Part shown: positions 14,103 to 21,148 of the stretch, piece after piece | Position numbering within the stretch: position 1 is the first letter of the stretch | Layout of the letters: the number at the start of each line of letters is the position of its first letter | DNA from: a virus | Strand: one strand, 5' to 3' | Virus record (IMG/VR): IMGVR_UViG_3300009154_000080 | Span: 1-50,022 of that record | DNA length: 50,022 bases | Position numbers and translations under genes: made by a program | The notes under the pieces: generated by a model | Told to the model about the DNA's origin: nothing | Database searches by the model: none | The model's input: only the letters and a program-made list of their open reading frames with translations

Positions 14103-14132
14103 TTGACAGGTTGCCCCTCTGGGGAGTATAAT
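14103..14132 (+). promoter_or_regulatory. Sigma70-type promoter for the VWA/metallopeptidase gene
   Basis: TTGACA (14103-14108) and TATAAT (14127-14132) are 18 nt apart, again with AAACGGTTGACA. The spacer holds the inverted repeat CCCC-TCT-GGGG (14114-14124), which could bind a regulator. AAGGAG (14148-14153) precedes the ATG at 14160. Confidence 0.88.
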
Positions 14133-14159
14133 GTCTGTAAATAATGTAAGGAGTATACT

Positions 14160-15419
14160 ATGGACGCAATCGCTGAGAACACAAAAACTAATCCGAAGGT
14201 CGATGCTGCTGCTCGTGAAAAGCTGATTACAGCTCGTATTGGTCTATTGCTACGTCAACCTTTTTATGGCAATCTTGTTACTCGCCTTCAGCTGGTCAAT
14301 GCTGATGATTGGTGTCAGACTGCAGCCACTGATGGTCGTCACTTCTATTACAACAGCGAATTCATTAATAAGATGCCACTGAAACAGTGTGAATTTTTAT
14401 GTGGTCATGAAGTGCTGCATGTTGTATACGATCACATGGGTCGTCGTGGCTCTCGTGATCCAAAACTGTGGAACATTGCTGATGACTATTGTGTGAACGC
14501 TGACCTCATCGAATCTGGGGTCGGTGAAAAAATCACTGTGGTGGGCATGCTGTATGATCCCAAGTACAAGGGTTGGAGTGGTGAAGAGGTCTATGATGAC
14601 CTCTATAAAAATGCTGACAGGATCAATATTGATCAGCTTACCAAGATGCTTTTGGATGAGCACATGGACAGTGAAGATGACGAGGGCAGTGGTGAAGGCA
14701 ATGATAGCAACAACCCTGTAAACGGCAAAGGACCTGTTAAACTGACTGCGGAAGACCGTCGCCAGATTCGGGATGAAATTAAAGAAGCCATTATTAATGC
14801 AGCACAAGCTTCTGGTGCTGGCAATGTGCCGAGTGGGGTCAAGCGTCTTATCAAGGACCTCACTCAGCCTATGATTGGCTGGAAGGAATTACTGGAGCAA
14901 CAGGTTCAAAGCACTATCAAAAACGACTTCACATTTGCTCGTCCTAGTCGGCGTGGTTGGCATATGGATGCTATTCTGCCTGGTCTGAAGAACGGTGAAA
15001 TGATTGATATCTGCATCGGCATCGATCAGTCTGGTTCAATTGGAACAGCAGATAGCAAGGTGTTTCTGGGAGAAATCAAAGGTATCATGGAAGCCTATGA
15101 CGAATACAATATTCGAGTCTGGTGCTTTGATACTGAAATCTATGCTGATCAAGAGTTCACCAGTGACAATATGGAAGAAATCGACAACTACGAGCCCGAG
15201 GGTGGTGGTGGCACTGACTTCATGGCTAACTGGGATTACATGAAGGCACAAGGAATCGAACCTAAAAAGTTTATCATGTTCACTGACGGTTATCCTTGCG
15301 GCAGCTGGGGTGATGAAAACTACTGCGACACGGTTTGGATTATCAAGGGCAACACTGAATGCAAACCGCCGTTTGGGGTATGGGCAATCTACGAAAACGA
15401 AGCCAAGAAAGCCAAGTAA
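14160..15419 (+). CDS. VWA-domain protein with N-terminal metallopeptidase-like domain (MoxR partner)
   Basis: The 419-residue protein has two domains. The N-terminal one carries HEVLH (His83, Glu84, His87), the zinc-peptidase HExxH motif, within CEFLCGHEVLHVVYDH. The C-terminal VWA domain has a MIDAS site, IDQSGSIG (Asp289, Ser291, Ser293), with GGGGTDF and MFTDGYP supplying the other metal ligands. Residues 160-190 are an acidic linker of Asp/Glu/Ser/Gly. This layout matches the DUF2201-type proteins that partner MoxR ATPases. Whether it cuts peptides or only binds them is not shown. Its promoter resembles that of the MoxR gene, so the two should be co-expressed early. Confidence 0.88.
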   Translation: MDAIAENTKTNPKVDAAAREKLITARIGLLLRQPFYGNLVTRLQLVNADDWCQTAATDGRHFYYNSEFINKMPLKQCEFLCGHEVLHVVYDHMGRRGSRDPKLWNIADDYCVNADLIESGVGEKITVVGMLYDPKYKGWSGEEVYDDLYKNADRINIDQLTKMLLDEHMDSEDDEGSGEGNDSNNPVNGKGPVKLTAEDRRQIRDEIKEAIINAAQASGAGNVPSGVKRLIKDLTQPMIGWKELLEQQVQSTIKNDFTFARPSRRGWHMDAILPGLKNGEMIDICIGIDQSGSIGTADSKVFLGEIKGIMEAYDEYNIRVWCFDTEIYADQEFTSDNMEEIDNYEPEGGGGTDFMANWDYMKAQGIEPKKFIMFTDGYPCGSWGDENYCDTVWIIKGNTECKPPFGVWAIYENEAKKAK

Positions 15420-15429
15420 GGAATCATTT

Positions 15430-15795
15430 ATGAAAATTACTACTTTGTCGCCTAATTCAGTAGAAAAGTTGGCTGATTATCTAGGACTGGATGAACCTCA
15501 GAATATGCAAGGCACAACAGAGGTTGCTGATAAAGACTTAGGGAAGAGATTAACGCCTACTTATGTAAATGCTCCCTCTGAATTAGAAGATGCTGTTCAG
15601 CGGCTACTTCAGGCTGAAATGCTATTAGAAGATCTAAGTCGTGCAATAGAAATTGCTGGCATCATGCGTAATATCGATATGCTAGATAGCTTTAAGCAAA
15701 GCGCAGATGAATATCTACAAGGCAAGATTCAGATCAAGCAACCTGACAATGGGCCAATGAAAGTCACCATTGTGACTGACGATACGGATGCTTAA
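15430..15795 (+). CDS. Hypothetical protein (121 aa)
   Basis: The ATG at 15430 follows AAGGAATC 11 nt after the VWA gene, so it is probably in the same transcript; an in-frame start at 15310 lies inside that gene and is rejected. The N-terminal part (SPNSVEKLADYLGLDEPQ) is followed by a helical middle (ELEDAVQRLLQAEMLLEDLSRAIEIAGIMRNIDM) that could form a helical hairpin. An acidic TDDTDA tail ends the protein. It is not recognised and could be a small accessory of the MoxR/VWA pair. Confidence 0.7.
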   Translation: MKITTLSPNSVEKLADYLGLDEPQNMQGTTEVADKDLGKRLTPTYVNAPSELEDAVQRLLQAEMLLEDLSRAIEIAGIMRNIDMLDSFKQSADEYLQGKIQIKQPDNGPMKVTIVTDDTDA

Positions 15796-16081
15796 GCACA
15801 ATGAAATTAATCTGCTAGCAGTATTTGGACTGCGGAGGGTAGAGCACTGCCCTCCGCATTTCACTGTAGTGGATTTTGATATGCAATCTGACGAAAAAAC
15901 AATCACCGATTGGATCTATGAGAATCTGTCGGGTAGATTTTACCTCGGCGGAAGTTATTGGCACAGAACTGATAACAGTATGACATGTTATTCCAGAGTT
16001 GCCTTTGAAATACCCGGCGAAGCAAGTTACTTTGCCCTGATTAAAGACTCATTGATTGAATCAAATAAAATCCAACTTTAA
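15788..16081 (+). CDS. Small hypothetical protein (97 aa)
   Basis: The ATG overlaps the preceding gene by eight bases. The product is a mixed alpha/beta protein with DEKTITDWIYENLSGRFYLGG and RVAFEIPGEASYFAL, a shape I associate with a small uncharacterised T4-phage family. No membrane segment or metal site. After it, 70 nt lead to the next gene with a TATAAT-like stretch (16134-16139) too close to the ribosome site to be a convincing promoter. Confidence 0.7.
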   Translation: MLKHNEINLLAVFGLRRVEHCPPHFTVVDFDMQSDEKTITDWIYENLSGRFYLGGSYWHRTDNSMTCYSRVAFEIPGEASYFALIKDSLIESNKIQL

Positions 16082-16151
16082 AAATTTTTTCACGGGTGTC
16101 GCTAGTTATATTAAATATGTTTAGTTATTACTTTATAATGGAGATACAACA

Positions 16152-16388
16152 ATGTCAGAAGAAATTACTCAACCAACTGAAGCTGCGCCTTCACTAACCC
16201 TCAACGACTTGATGGTTGCATTAAATATGATCCAGGTAGTTGCTCAGCGAGGAGCTGTTCGCGCTGATGAAATGTCAGCTGTAGGCACTCTGCATGATCG
16301 CTTAAAAGCTTTTCTAGAAGCACAGGGCGCACTTACCACACCGGCTGATACTGCTGCTGAAAGCGCAGATACAACAGCAAGCGTTTAA
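16152..16388 (+). CDS. Small conserved phage protein (78 aa)
   Basis: GGAG at 16140-16143 sets the start. LTLNDLMVALNMIQVVAQRGAVRADEMSAVGTLHDRLKAFLE is a helical core I associate with a widespread small protein of cyanophage- and pelagiphage-type T4 relatives. The ends are acidic and Ala/Thr-rich, probably disordered. Function unknown; a small helical scaffold or regulator fits its shape. Confidence 0.78.
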   Translation: MSEEITQPTEAAPSLTLNDLMVALNMIQVVAQRGAVRADEMSAVGTLHDRLKAFLEAQGALTTPADTAAESADTTASV

Positions 16389-16402
16389 AAAAGGAGCTTG
16401 CT

Positions 16403-17074
16403 ATGCAAGTATTAAAACACATTGGCAGACACAGCGATAAGAGGGTTGTGATTGCATTTAGGCAGGTGCCCGACGAAGGTCATATGTGCCTAGTTATCTA
16501 TAGCGATACGTTGCCACAGTTACTGCATGATGAAGTCATGCAGTGCTTGGAAAGCCCGGTGGGGCAGGCCGCAGATGAATTATCTGATGCGTTATTTAGG
16601 GTAATTATGAAAGATGGACGTAACTGTCTTGATACTCTACATCGCAACGGTCATCTCAAGAAGGTAGCGACAAATCAGGTGATCATCACACCCAATGCCA
16701 AAAGCAGTGTTCGTCTAGATGAACTGAACGGCATCTTGAATGAGATGAAACTAGGTGAAAATGCGGTCAAGAGACTTGCAGAGCTAGATGAAAACAGTGG
16801 TCTAACTTCTCGTAAAAAGGAAGCTAGGGAAGTTGGTGCAAACCCTGCAAGTAGAACCAAGATTGCAGAGGGTAATGCTACTACCATAGGCGATATCTTA
16901 ACTGACGAGCAGTTGTCTAATCAACGTATTGCTCAAGCAGCTAAAATGAAAATGGAGGCTCAGCAGTTGTTAGCTGAAGCTGAGCGGCTGGAAAAAGAAG
17001 CTGCATCATTGAATAAGGTGGTCGCTTCCGATGAGCCGAAACCCAAAAAAACCAACAAAAAGCAAACGGCTTAA
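16403..17074 (+). CDS. Conserved T4-superfamily hypothetical protein (223 aa)
   Basis: AAGGAG lies just before the ATG. The N-terminal half is a globular domain containing VVIAFRQVPDEGHMCLVIYSDTLP and KDGRNCLDTLHRNGHLKKV, of a type I associate with cyanophage relatives as a conserved hypothetical. The C-terminal 70 residues form an Ala/Glu/Lys-rich coiled coil (LLAEAERLEKEAASL) ending in a lysine-rich tail. It overlaps the next gene by 44 nt. The two-part layout suggests an oligomeric, perhaps nucleic-acid-associated protein; no function is known to me. Confidence 0.78.
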   Translation: MQVLKHIGRHSDKRVVIAFRQVPDEGHMCLVIYSDTLPQLLHDEVMQCLESPVGQAADELSDALFRVIMKDGRNCLDTLHRNGHLKKVATNQVIITPNAKSSVRLDELNGILNEMKLGENAVKRLAELDENSGLTSRKKEAREVGANPASRTKIAEGNATTIGDILTDEQLSNQRIAQAAKMKMEAQQLLAEAERLEKEAASLNKVVASDEPKPKKTNKKQTA

Positions 17075-17372
17075 ACTAGCTCTCACTGAAAGAGATAAGT
17101 GGAAACAGATACTGAAGGAAGTAGAAAAAGCAGAAGCTCCAGTATCTGTTTTGCACGCCATCACAGTTAATCTGATTGATGGCACCAGTGTGGATATCAA
17201 TATCCAGGACTTATTGTCTGAAGGTGTTGAACCAGCTTATCTTGAAGAAGAGATTAGTCGCAAGCTAAAAGAGTTAGACGGGATTGTAGAAGATGTTGAT
17301 TTTCTGATCAGCATCGAACATGTTGCTAAAGCTATTCAGCCTGCTACCGATTCGCTATTAAAAAACCTCTAA
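17031..17372 (+). CDS. Hypothetical protein (113 aa)
   Basis: It begins inside the preceding gene (44-nt overlap) in another frame. The start is basic (SRNPKKPTKSKRLKLAL), the middle has a strand-rich LHAITVNLIDGTSVDINIQDLL and the C-terminus is helical and acidic. The overlap means the first residues could be dispensable, and GAGC at 17034 is no good ribosome site, so coupling to the upstream gene is likely. Unknown function. Confidence 0.7.
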   Translation: MSRNPKKPTKSKRLKLALTERDKWKQILKEVEKAEAPVSVLHAITVNLIDGTSVDINIQDLLSEGVEPAYLEEEISRKLKELDGIVEDVDFLISIEHVAKAIQPATDSLLKNL

Positions 17373-17376
17373 ACCA

Positions 17377-17402
17377 GTGTATACTGTTTTCACAGTATAC
17401 AC
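17377..17402 (+). promoter_or_regulatory. Perfect 10-bp inverted repeat upstream of thyX
   Basis: GTGTATACTG (17377-17386) pairs fully with CAGTATACAC (17393-17402) around a 6-nt loop (TTTTCA). It ends right at the ribosome site AGGGAG (17403-17408) and 13 nt before the ATG. No T-run follows, so a terminator is unlikely; an RNA hairpin for translational control or a protein operator fits better. Confidence 0.7.
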
Positions 17403-17415
17403 AGGGAGATAACCC

Positions 17416-18075
17416 ATGAAAGTCCGTCTTATCAGTCATAGCTGCCCTACATCTGAAGTTGCAGTGGCAGGTATTCAAGATATGCAAGAGCTAGTAGCTT
17501 ATTGCGCCAGAGTCAGTAATCCAGCAAATCAATTCAACACTGAAACATCAGAAAAGCTAATTCGATATTTAATTCGCAATCAGCATTGGAGTCCTCTAGA
17601 AATGGTTTCTGCTTGCCTTGAAATAGAAACCACACGAGATATTGCCCGACAAATCCTGCGTCATCGTAGTTTCAGTTTCCAGGAATTTAGCCAGAGATAT
17701 GCAGACCCCACACAAGATCTAGACTTCGTGGTTCGAGAAGCACGCCTCCAGGACCTTAAGAATCGACAAAACAGTATTGATACGGATGATAATGAGCTGG
17801 AATCATGGTGGCAAGACCAGCAAAAAACAGTGATCAACCTAGTTAAAGATATCTACACACAAGCTATTTCACGTGGTATTGCCAAAGAACAAGCTCGTGC
17901 AATACTGCCCGAGGGAAACACTGTTAGTCGCTTGTATATGAATGGCACTCTACGTAGTTGGATTCATTATATGGAATTACGCAGTGCTCACGGTACTCAG
18001 AAAGAACATCAGGAGATCGCTGTTGCTTGCGCAGCGGTGATCTCCACAGTGTTTCCTATGACTTCTAGCTTCTAA
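17416..18075 (+). CDS. thyX: Flavin-dependent thymidylate synthase
   Basis: ThyX makes dTMP from dUMP using FAD, NADPH and methylene-tetrahydrofolate. The 219-residue protein carries the ThyX signature RHRx7S at Arg82-His83-Arg84 and Ser92-Arg94 (RHRSFSFQEFSQR). LIRYLIRNQHWSPLEM upstream and RLYMNGTLRSWIHYMELR downstream (substrate binding) are also family hallmarks. AGGGAG precedes the ATG. It is the last gene of the rightward arm. Use of ThyX instead of T4-type Td sets this phage apart from enterobacterial T4 relatives. Confidence 0.96.
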   Translation: MKVRLISHSCPTSEVAVAGIQDMQELVAYCARVSNPANQFNTETSEKLIRYLIRNQHWSPLEMVSACLEIETTRDIARQILRHRSFSFQEFSQRYADPTQDLDFVVREARLQDLKNRQNSIDTDDNELESWWQDQQKTVINLVKDIYTQAISRGIAKEQARAILPEGNTVSRLYMNGTLRSWIHYMELRSAHGTQKEHQEIAVACAAVISTVFPMTSSF

Positions 18076-18202
18076 TTATAGAATGCTTGTGATGATAATC
18101 TATCTATTGCAACCAATAAGACAGTGGTTTTATAGTTTGTGACCGTTAGTCGCAAAAATAAAGTTCAACAAGTGTTTTCATTTATTCAAGCCTCCTGTTA
18201 AA
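18076..18202. other. Convergent junction between the rightward and leftward arms
   Basis: The 127-nt gap separates thyX from the end of the last leftward fibre gene. It is AT-rich with only a weak 5-bp hairpin (GTGAC with GTCGC near 18137-18155, allowing one G-U pair) and no T-run on the rightward side. On the leftward strand the hairpin is preceded, not followed, by T's. I see no convincing terminator or gene. Confidence 0.5.
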
Positions 18203-21103
18203 TCAATATTCGATAACTATAACGCCACCTTTTCCATTAGTTCGTGCACCGCCCGCGCCGTAACCGCCACCCCAAAAACTTGGTGCATTGCCAGGGTCCT
18301 GGCATCCTCCTACGCCGTCAGCGCCAGCGAGTTCCAGATCACCCAAATCACCAGTACCACCATTTCCACCCACGGTATCCGTGGTAGTTCCGTAACCTAG
18401 GTTACCATACATTTGTATTGTACCCGTACTATTGGTTAACCTCAACCGTGAACCAACACCATTTTTACCCGATAATGTAGTAGCAGTGCGGTCACCCCCT
18501 CCGCCAACTTCACAATAATATGTTGTCCCTGGTGTGACACTAGTGAATATTTTTATTGCTGTTCCACCAGCGCCACCTGACGAGCTACGAGAACTTGTTC
18601 CATCGTAAACACCGGCGCCGCCGCCGCCGGTTACAATAGCTTTAAATCTTCTAACATTGGTCGGCACCGTCCAAGTGCCACTACTAGTTTTCACTACCAT
18701 GTTGTTAAATCCTGCAGATACTGCTACTGCTTGAACAAATGCGGTAGTAGCCACGTTAGTAGAGCTGTCAGATGAAGTTTGAGTAACTGCTGTAGTTGCA
18801 CCATTAAATGCAACGGTACCATTTAGCGTAACTGCACCACTGAATGTTTTTGCGCCCGATATTGTTTGTGTTTGGCTTTTGGTGACTATATCTGCACCAT
18901 CTAATGTTGTACTGCCGGTGCCGCCTTGACTAACAGGCAAAGCTGATGCGCCATATGTGATAGAAATAGCTGGTGTAGTAGTCGAACTTGTTACGGATAC
19001 AGTCAAGAAAGGCACAGAACTAGCTGACACTGAAGTAACTGTGCCGACCGTTGGCGTTGACCATGTAGGAGCAGAACTACCGCCTTGACTTGTTAGTACT
19101 TGTCCGCTCGATCCAGCACTGGATGTAAAACTATAAACACTGCCTGTGCTGTATGCAATAGTGCCAGCTGCTCCTACCGATGTACTGCCTGTGCCGCCGG
19201 CTGAAACACCAGCAGATCCCCATGTAGGTGCTGAGGATGATCCTTGAGATAAAAGTACCAAACCACTTGTACCAGACGCCAAGAAAGATGTAGCGCCAGC
19301 CCCAGTTTGATAAGGAATTCTATTTGCACCACCGTCGGCTAGATTAGTTGCTGTTGTTGCTGTTGTTGCGGATCCTGCACTGCCGTCGATACTCACGCCA
19401 GTTAATGATTGACTTGCACTAGATCTGTTTAAAGCAATAGATGTTGTTCCAATGTACACAGCTGAGGATCCTAATACACCAGAAGGCAATGTGCCAGTGA
19501 TTTGAGCCGCAGGTATGCTGGTTAATGATGCACCAGAACCAGAAAATCCAGTGGCTGTCAGTATGCCTGTACTTGGAGTGTAGTTTAGTTTACTGCTTGA
19601 TGTTTTAAGAGTGCTTGTCGTACCAGTAGTTGTATTCCAAAACAAAGGATACATAGCAGAAGCAGTAGATGTATCATTACTTAAAGTCACTGCTGCACTG
19701 CTTAGTGTAGTCCATACAGGAGAACCACCTGCACTGACTGTCAATACTTGACCAGTTGTGCCGATAGTCAAGAATGAAGTTGCGCTTGGTCCGCTTTGAA
19801 CAGGCAAAGAATTAGACAATCCTCCAACAAGATGTGTGGCTGATCCTGCTGCAAGTGAACTTTGTGCTACCCAACTTGGCGCTGAACCAGTTGATTTTAA
19901 CACGTAACCGTTTGTGCCAATAGCTAATGCTGTTAGTGCAGTGGGTGTTCCGGTGGATCCTGAGTATAAGATATCGCCAGTGGTATATGAACCTATGCCT
20001 GTGCCGCCGTTGTCTGCTTGCAATGTTCCTGCAATAGTAAAGGTTCCCCCGACTGGATCATTAATCGTTGCTGTAGAGCCGCCATTGATTGTTAGACCGG
20101 TGTTTGTTGAAGCCAACGTGATAGATGTTATACCAGCGCCGGCGGCAGCTACTTGTGTATCTACATAAGCCTTCATGTTTGTATTAGCTGTTGTAACTAC
20201 ACCAGAAGTGTATGTAGTCTGACGGATATTTGAATCATCAACGTAGCTCTTCATTGCTGTATTTGCAGTTACTATAGCAGCATCTGTGTATCCTTTGGTA
20301 GCTACACCTAATGAAGTTGTAGGACTTCCTACAACTTCTATTAAACCGCTGGTACCATTGATCTTGATAACATCTAATGAAGCGCCTAAAGTCGGCGACA
20401 CTACGAATCGAATGCCATTGGCTGCAGCTAGTGAACTCATTACTACGTTGCCACTGGCAACACCTAACTTGAAGTTAGGTGAACTTATCATACTTGGTTC
20501 TGAAGTAGTGGTAAAATTTAAACCTGGATTTATTGTGGATAATCCCCCAATAGTGGCTCCGCCAGCTAAACTAAATGCTGATGAATCACTACTCAATATA
20601 CCGGTGAGTTTATTGTTGACCATGAGATTGCCAACAGTATGATTTATTGCTGTGTTGTCTGCTAGAACGTTTCCGGTAATTGCAGTCGGAAGACTGGCCA
20701 AACTAGAAGCTGGACCAATGGCTACCCATCCATTGCTTGTCCCTGAATATATTTTCAATAGTGAGTTGATTGAATCCCACCATATATCTCCGATTGCTGG
20801 ATTCAGTGGCGCAGATGTTGCACTCTGACTGAAGGACATTGGTTTCCATCCAACAGTGCTGTCCACATAAACGTTGAGACTTTTATTAAGACTATTCCAC
20901 CACAATTGCCCTTTAAGGGGATTGGTTGGTGCTGTTGTTTTGCTGAAATTTTCCAGCATCTTGATGAAATTTTCATTTATCAACAGACCGTAGCCAGCAT
21001 AGTTTTTGCCTATTAAATTTATGCTGGTAGTTGAAATATCTACTGCACCGTCTGCTAGTGTAAGTAGTGCGGTGCCGTTGGTAAGTGTGAGATTATAAGC
21101 CAT
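18203..21103 (-). CDS. Tail fibre/adhesin with glycine-rich tip (966 aa)
   Basis: The first 130 residues (NLIGKNYAGYGLLINENFIKML, then GQLWWNS and GDIWWDS) match the start of the 393-aa fibre-type protein encoded at 24085-25266, so this is probably a shared baseplate-attachment domain. The middle is Ser/Thr/Gly-rich and built from fibre repeats of the type SGQVLTSQGGSSAPTW, usually trimeric phage-fibre shafts. From about residue 815 a glycine-rich domain follows (VTGGGGAG, then GGGYGAGGARTNGKGG), like the receptor-binding tips of some phage adhesins. AGGAAA lies about 12 nt before the ATG. It is the last gene of the late operon as read, fitting a distal host-recognition protein. Confidence 0.82.
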   Translation of the reverse strand: MAYNLTLTNGTALLTLADGAVDISTTSINLIGKNYAGYGLLINENFIKMLENFSKTTAPTNPLKGQLWWNSLNKSLNVYVDSTVGWKPMSFSQSATSAPLNPAIGDIWWDSINSLLKIYSGTSNGWVAIGPASSLASLPTAITGNVLADNTAINHTVGNLMVNNKLTGILSSDSSAFSLAGGATIGGLSTINPGLNFTTTSEPSMISSPNFKLGVASGNVVMSSLAAANGIRFVVSPTLGASLDVIKINGTSGLIEVVGSPTTSLGVATKGYTDAAIVTANTAMKSYVDDSNIRQTTYTSGVVTTANTNMKAYVDTQVAAAGAGITSITLASTNTGLTINGGSTATINDPVGGTFTIAGTLQADNGGTGIGSYTTGDILYSGSTGTPTALTALAIGTNGYVLKSTGSAPSWVAQSSLAAGSATHLVGGLSNSLPVQSGPSATSFLTIGTTGQVLTVSAGGSPVWTTLSSAAVTLSNDTSTASAMYPLFWNTTTGTTSTLKTSSSKLNYTPSTGILTATGFSGSGASLTSIPAAQITGTLPSGVLGSSAVYIGTTSIALNRSSASQSLTGVSIDGSAGSATTATTATNLADGGANRIPYQTGAGATSFLASGTSGLVLLSQGSSSAPTWGSAGVSAGGTGSTSVGAAGTIAYSTGSVYSFTSSAGSSGQVLTSQGGSSAPTWSTPTVGTVTSVSASSVPFLTVSVTSSTTTPAISITYGASALPVSQGGTGSTTLDGADIVTKSQTQTISGAKTFSGAVTLNGTVAFNGATTAVTQTSSDSSTNVATTAFVQAVAVSAGFNNMVVKTSSGTWTVPTNVRRFKAIVTGGGGAGVYDGTSSRSSSGGAGGTAIKIFTSVTPGTTYYCEVGGGGDRTATTLSGKNGVGSRLRLTNSTGTIQMYGNLGYGTTTDTVGGNGGTGDLGDLELAGADGVGGCQDPGNAPSFWGGGYGAGGARTNGKGGVIVIEY

Positions 21104-21129
21104 ATTTCAGTATTTCCTAAATGTTCATG

Positions 21130-21137
21130 TATTTATT
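21130..21137 (-). promoter_or_regulatory. T4-type late promoter box before the 966-aa fibre gene
   Basis: On the leftward strand this reads AATAAATA, matching the T4 late -10 element core. It lies 26 nt before the ATG, leaving room for a short leader with the ribosome site AGGAAA. Confidence 0.55.
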
Positions 21138-21148
21138 TCTATTTCTTA

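Noticed and set aside
16134-16139. TATAAT promoter before the 78-aa gene
   Set aside because: The predicted start would fall inside or after the ribosome site GGAG at 16140, and the -35 region (TTAAAT) is poor.
17377-17402. LexA/SOS box in the thyX upstream palindrome
   Set aside because: The E. coli-type box is CTGT-N8-ACAG; here the spacing is N4 and it does not match the Gram-positive box either.
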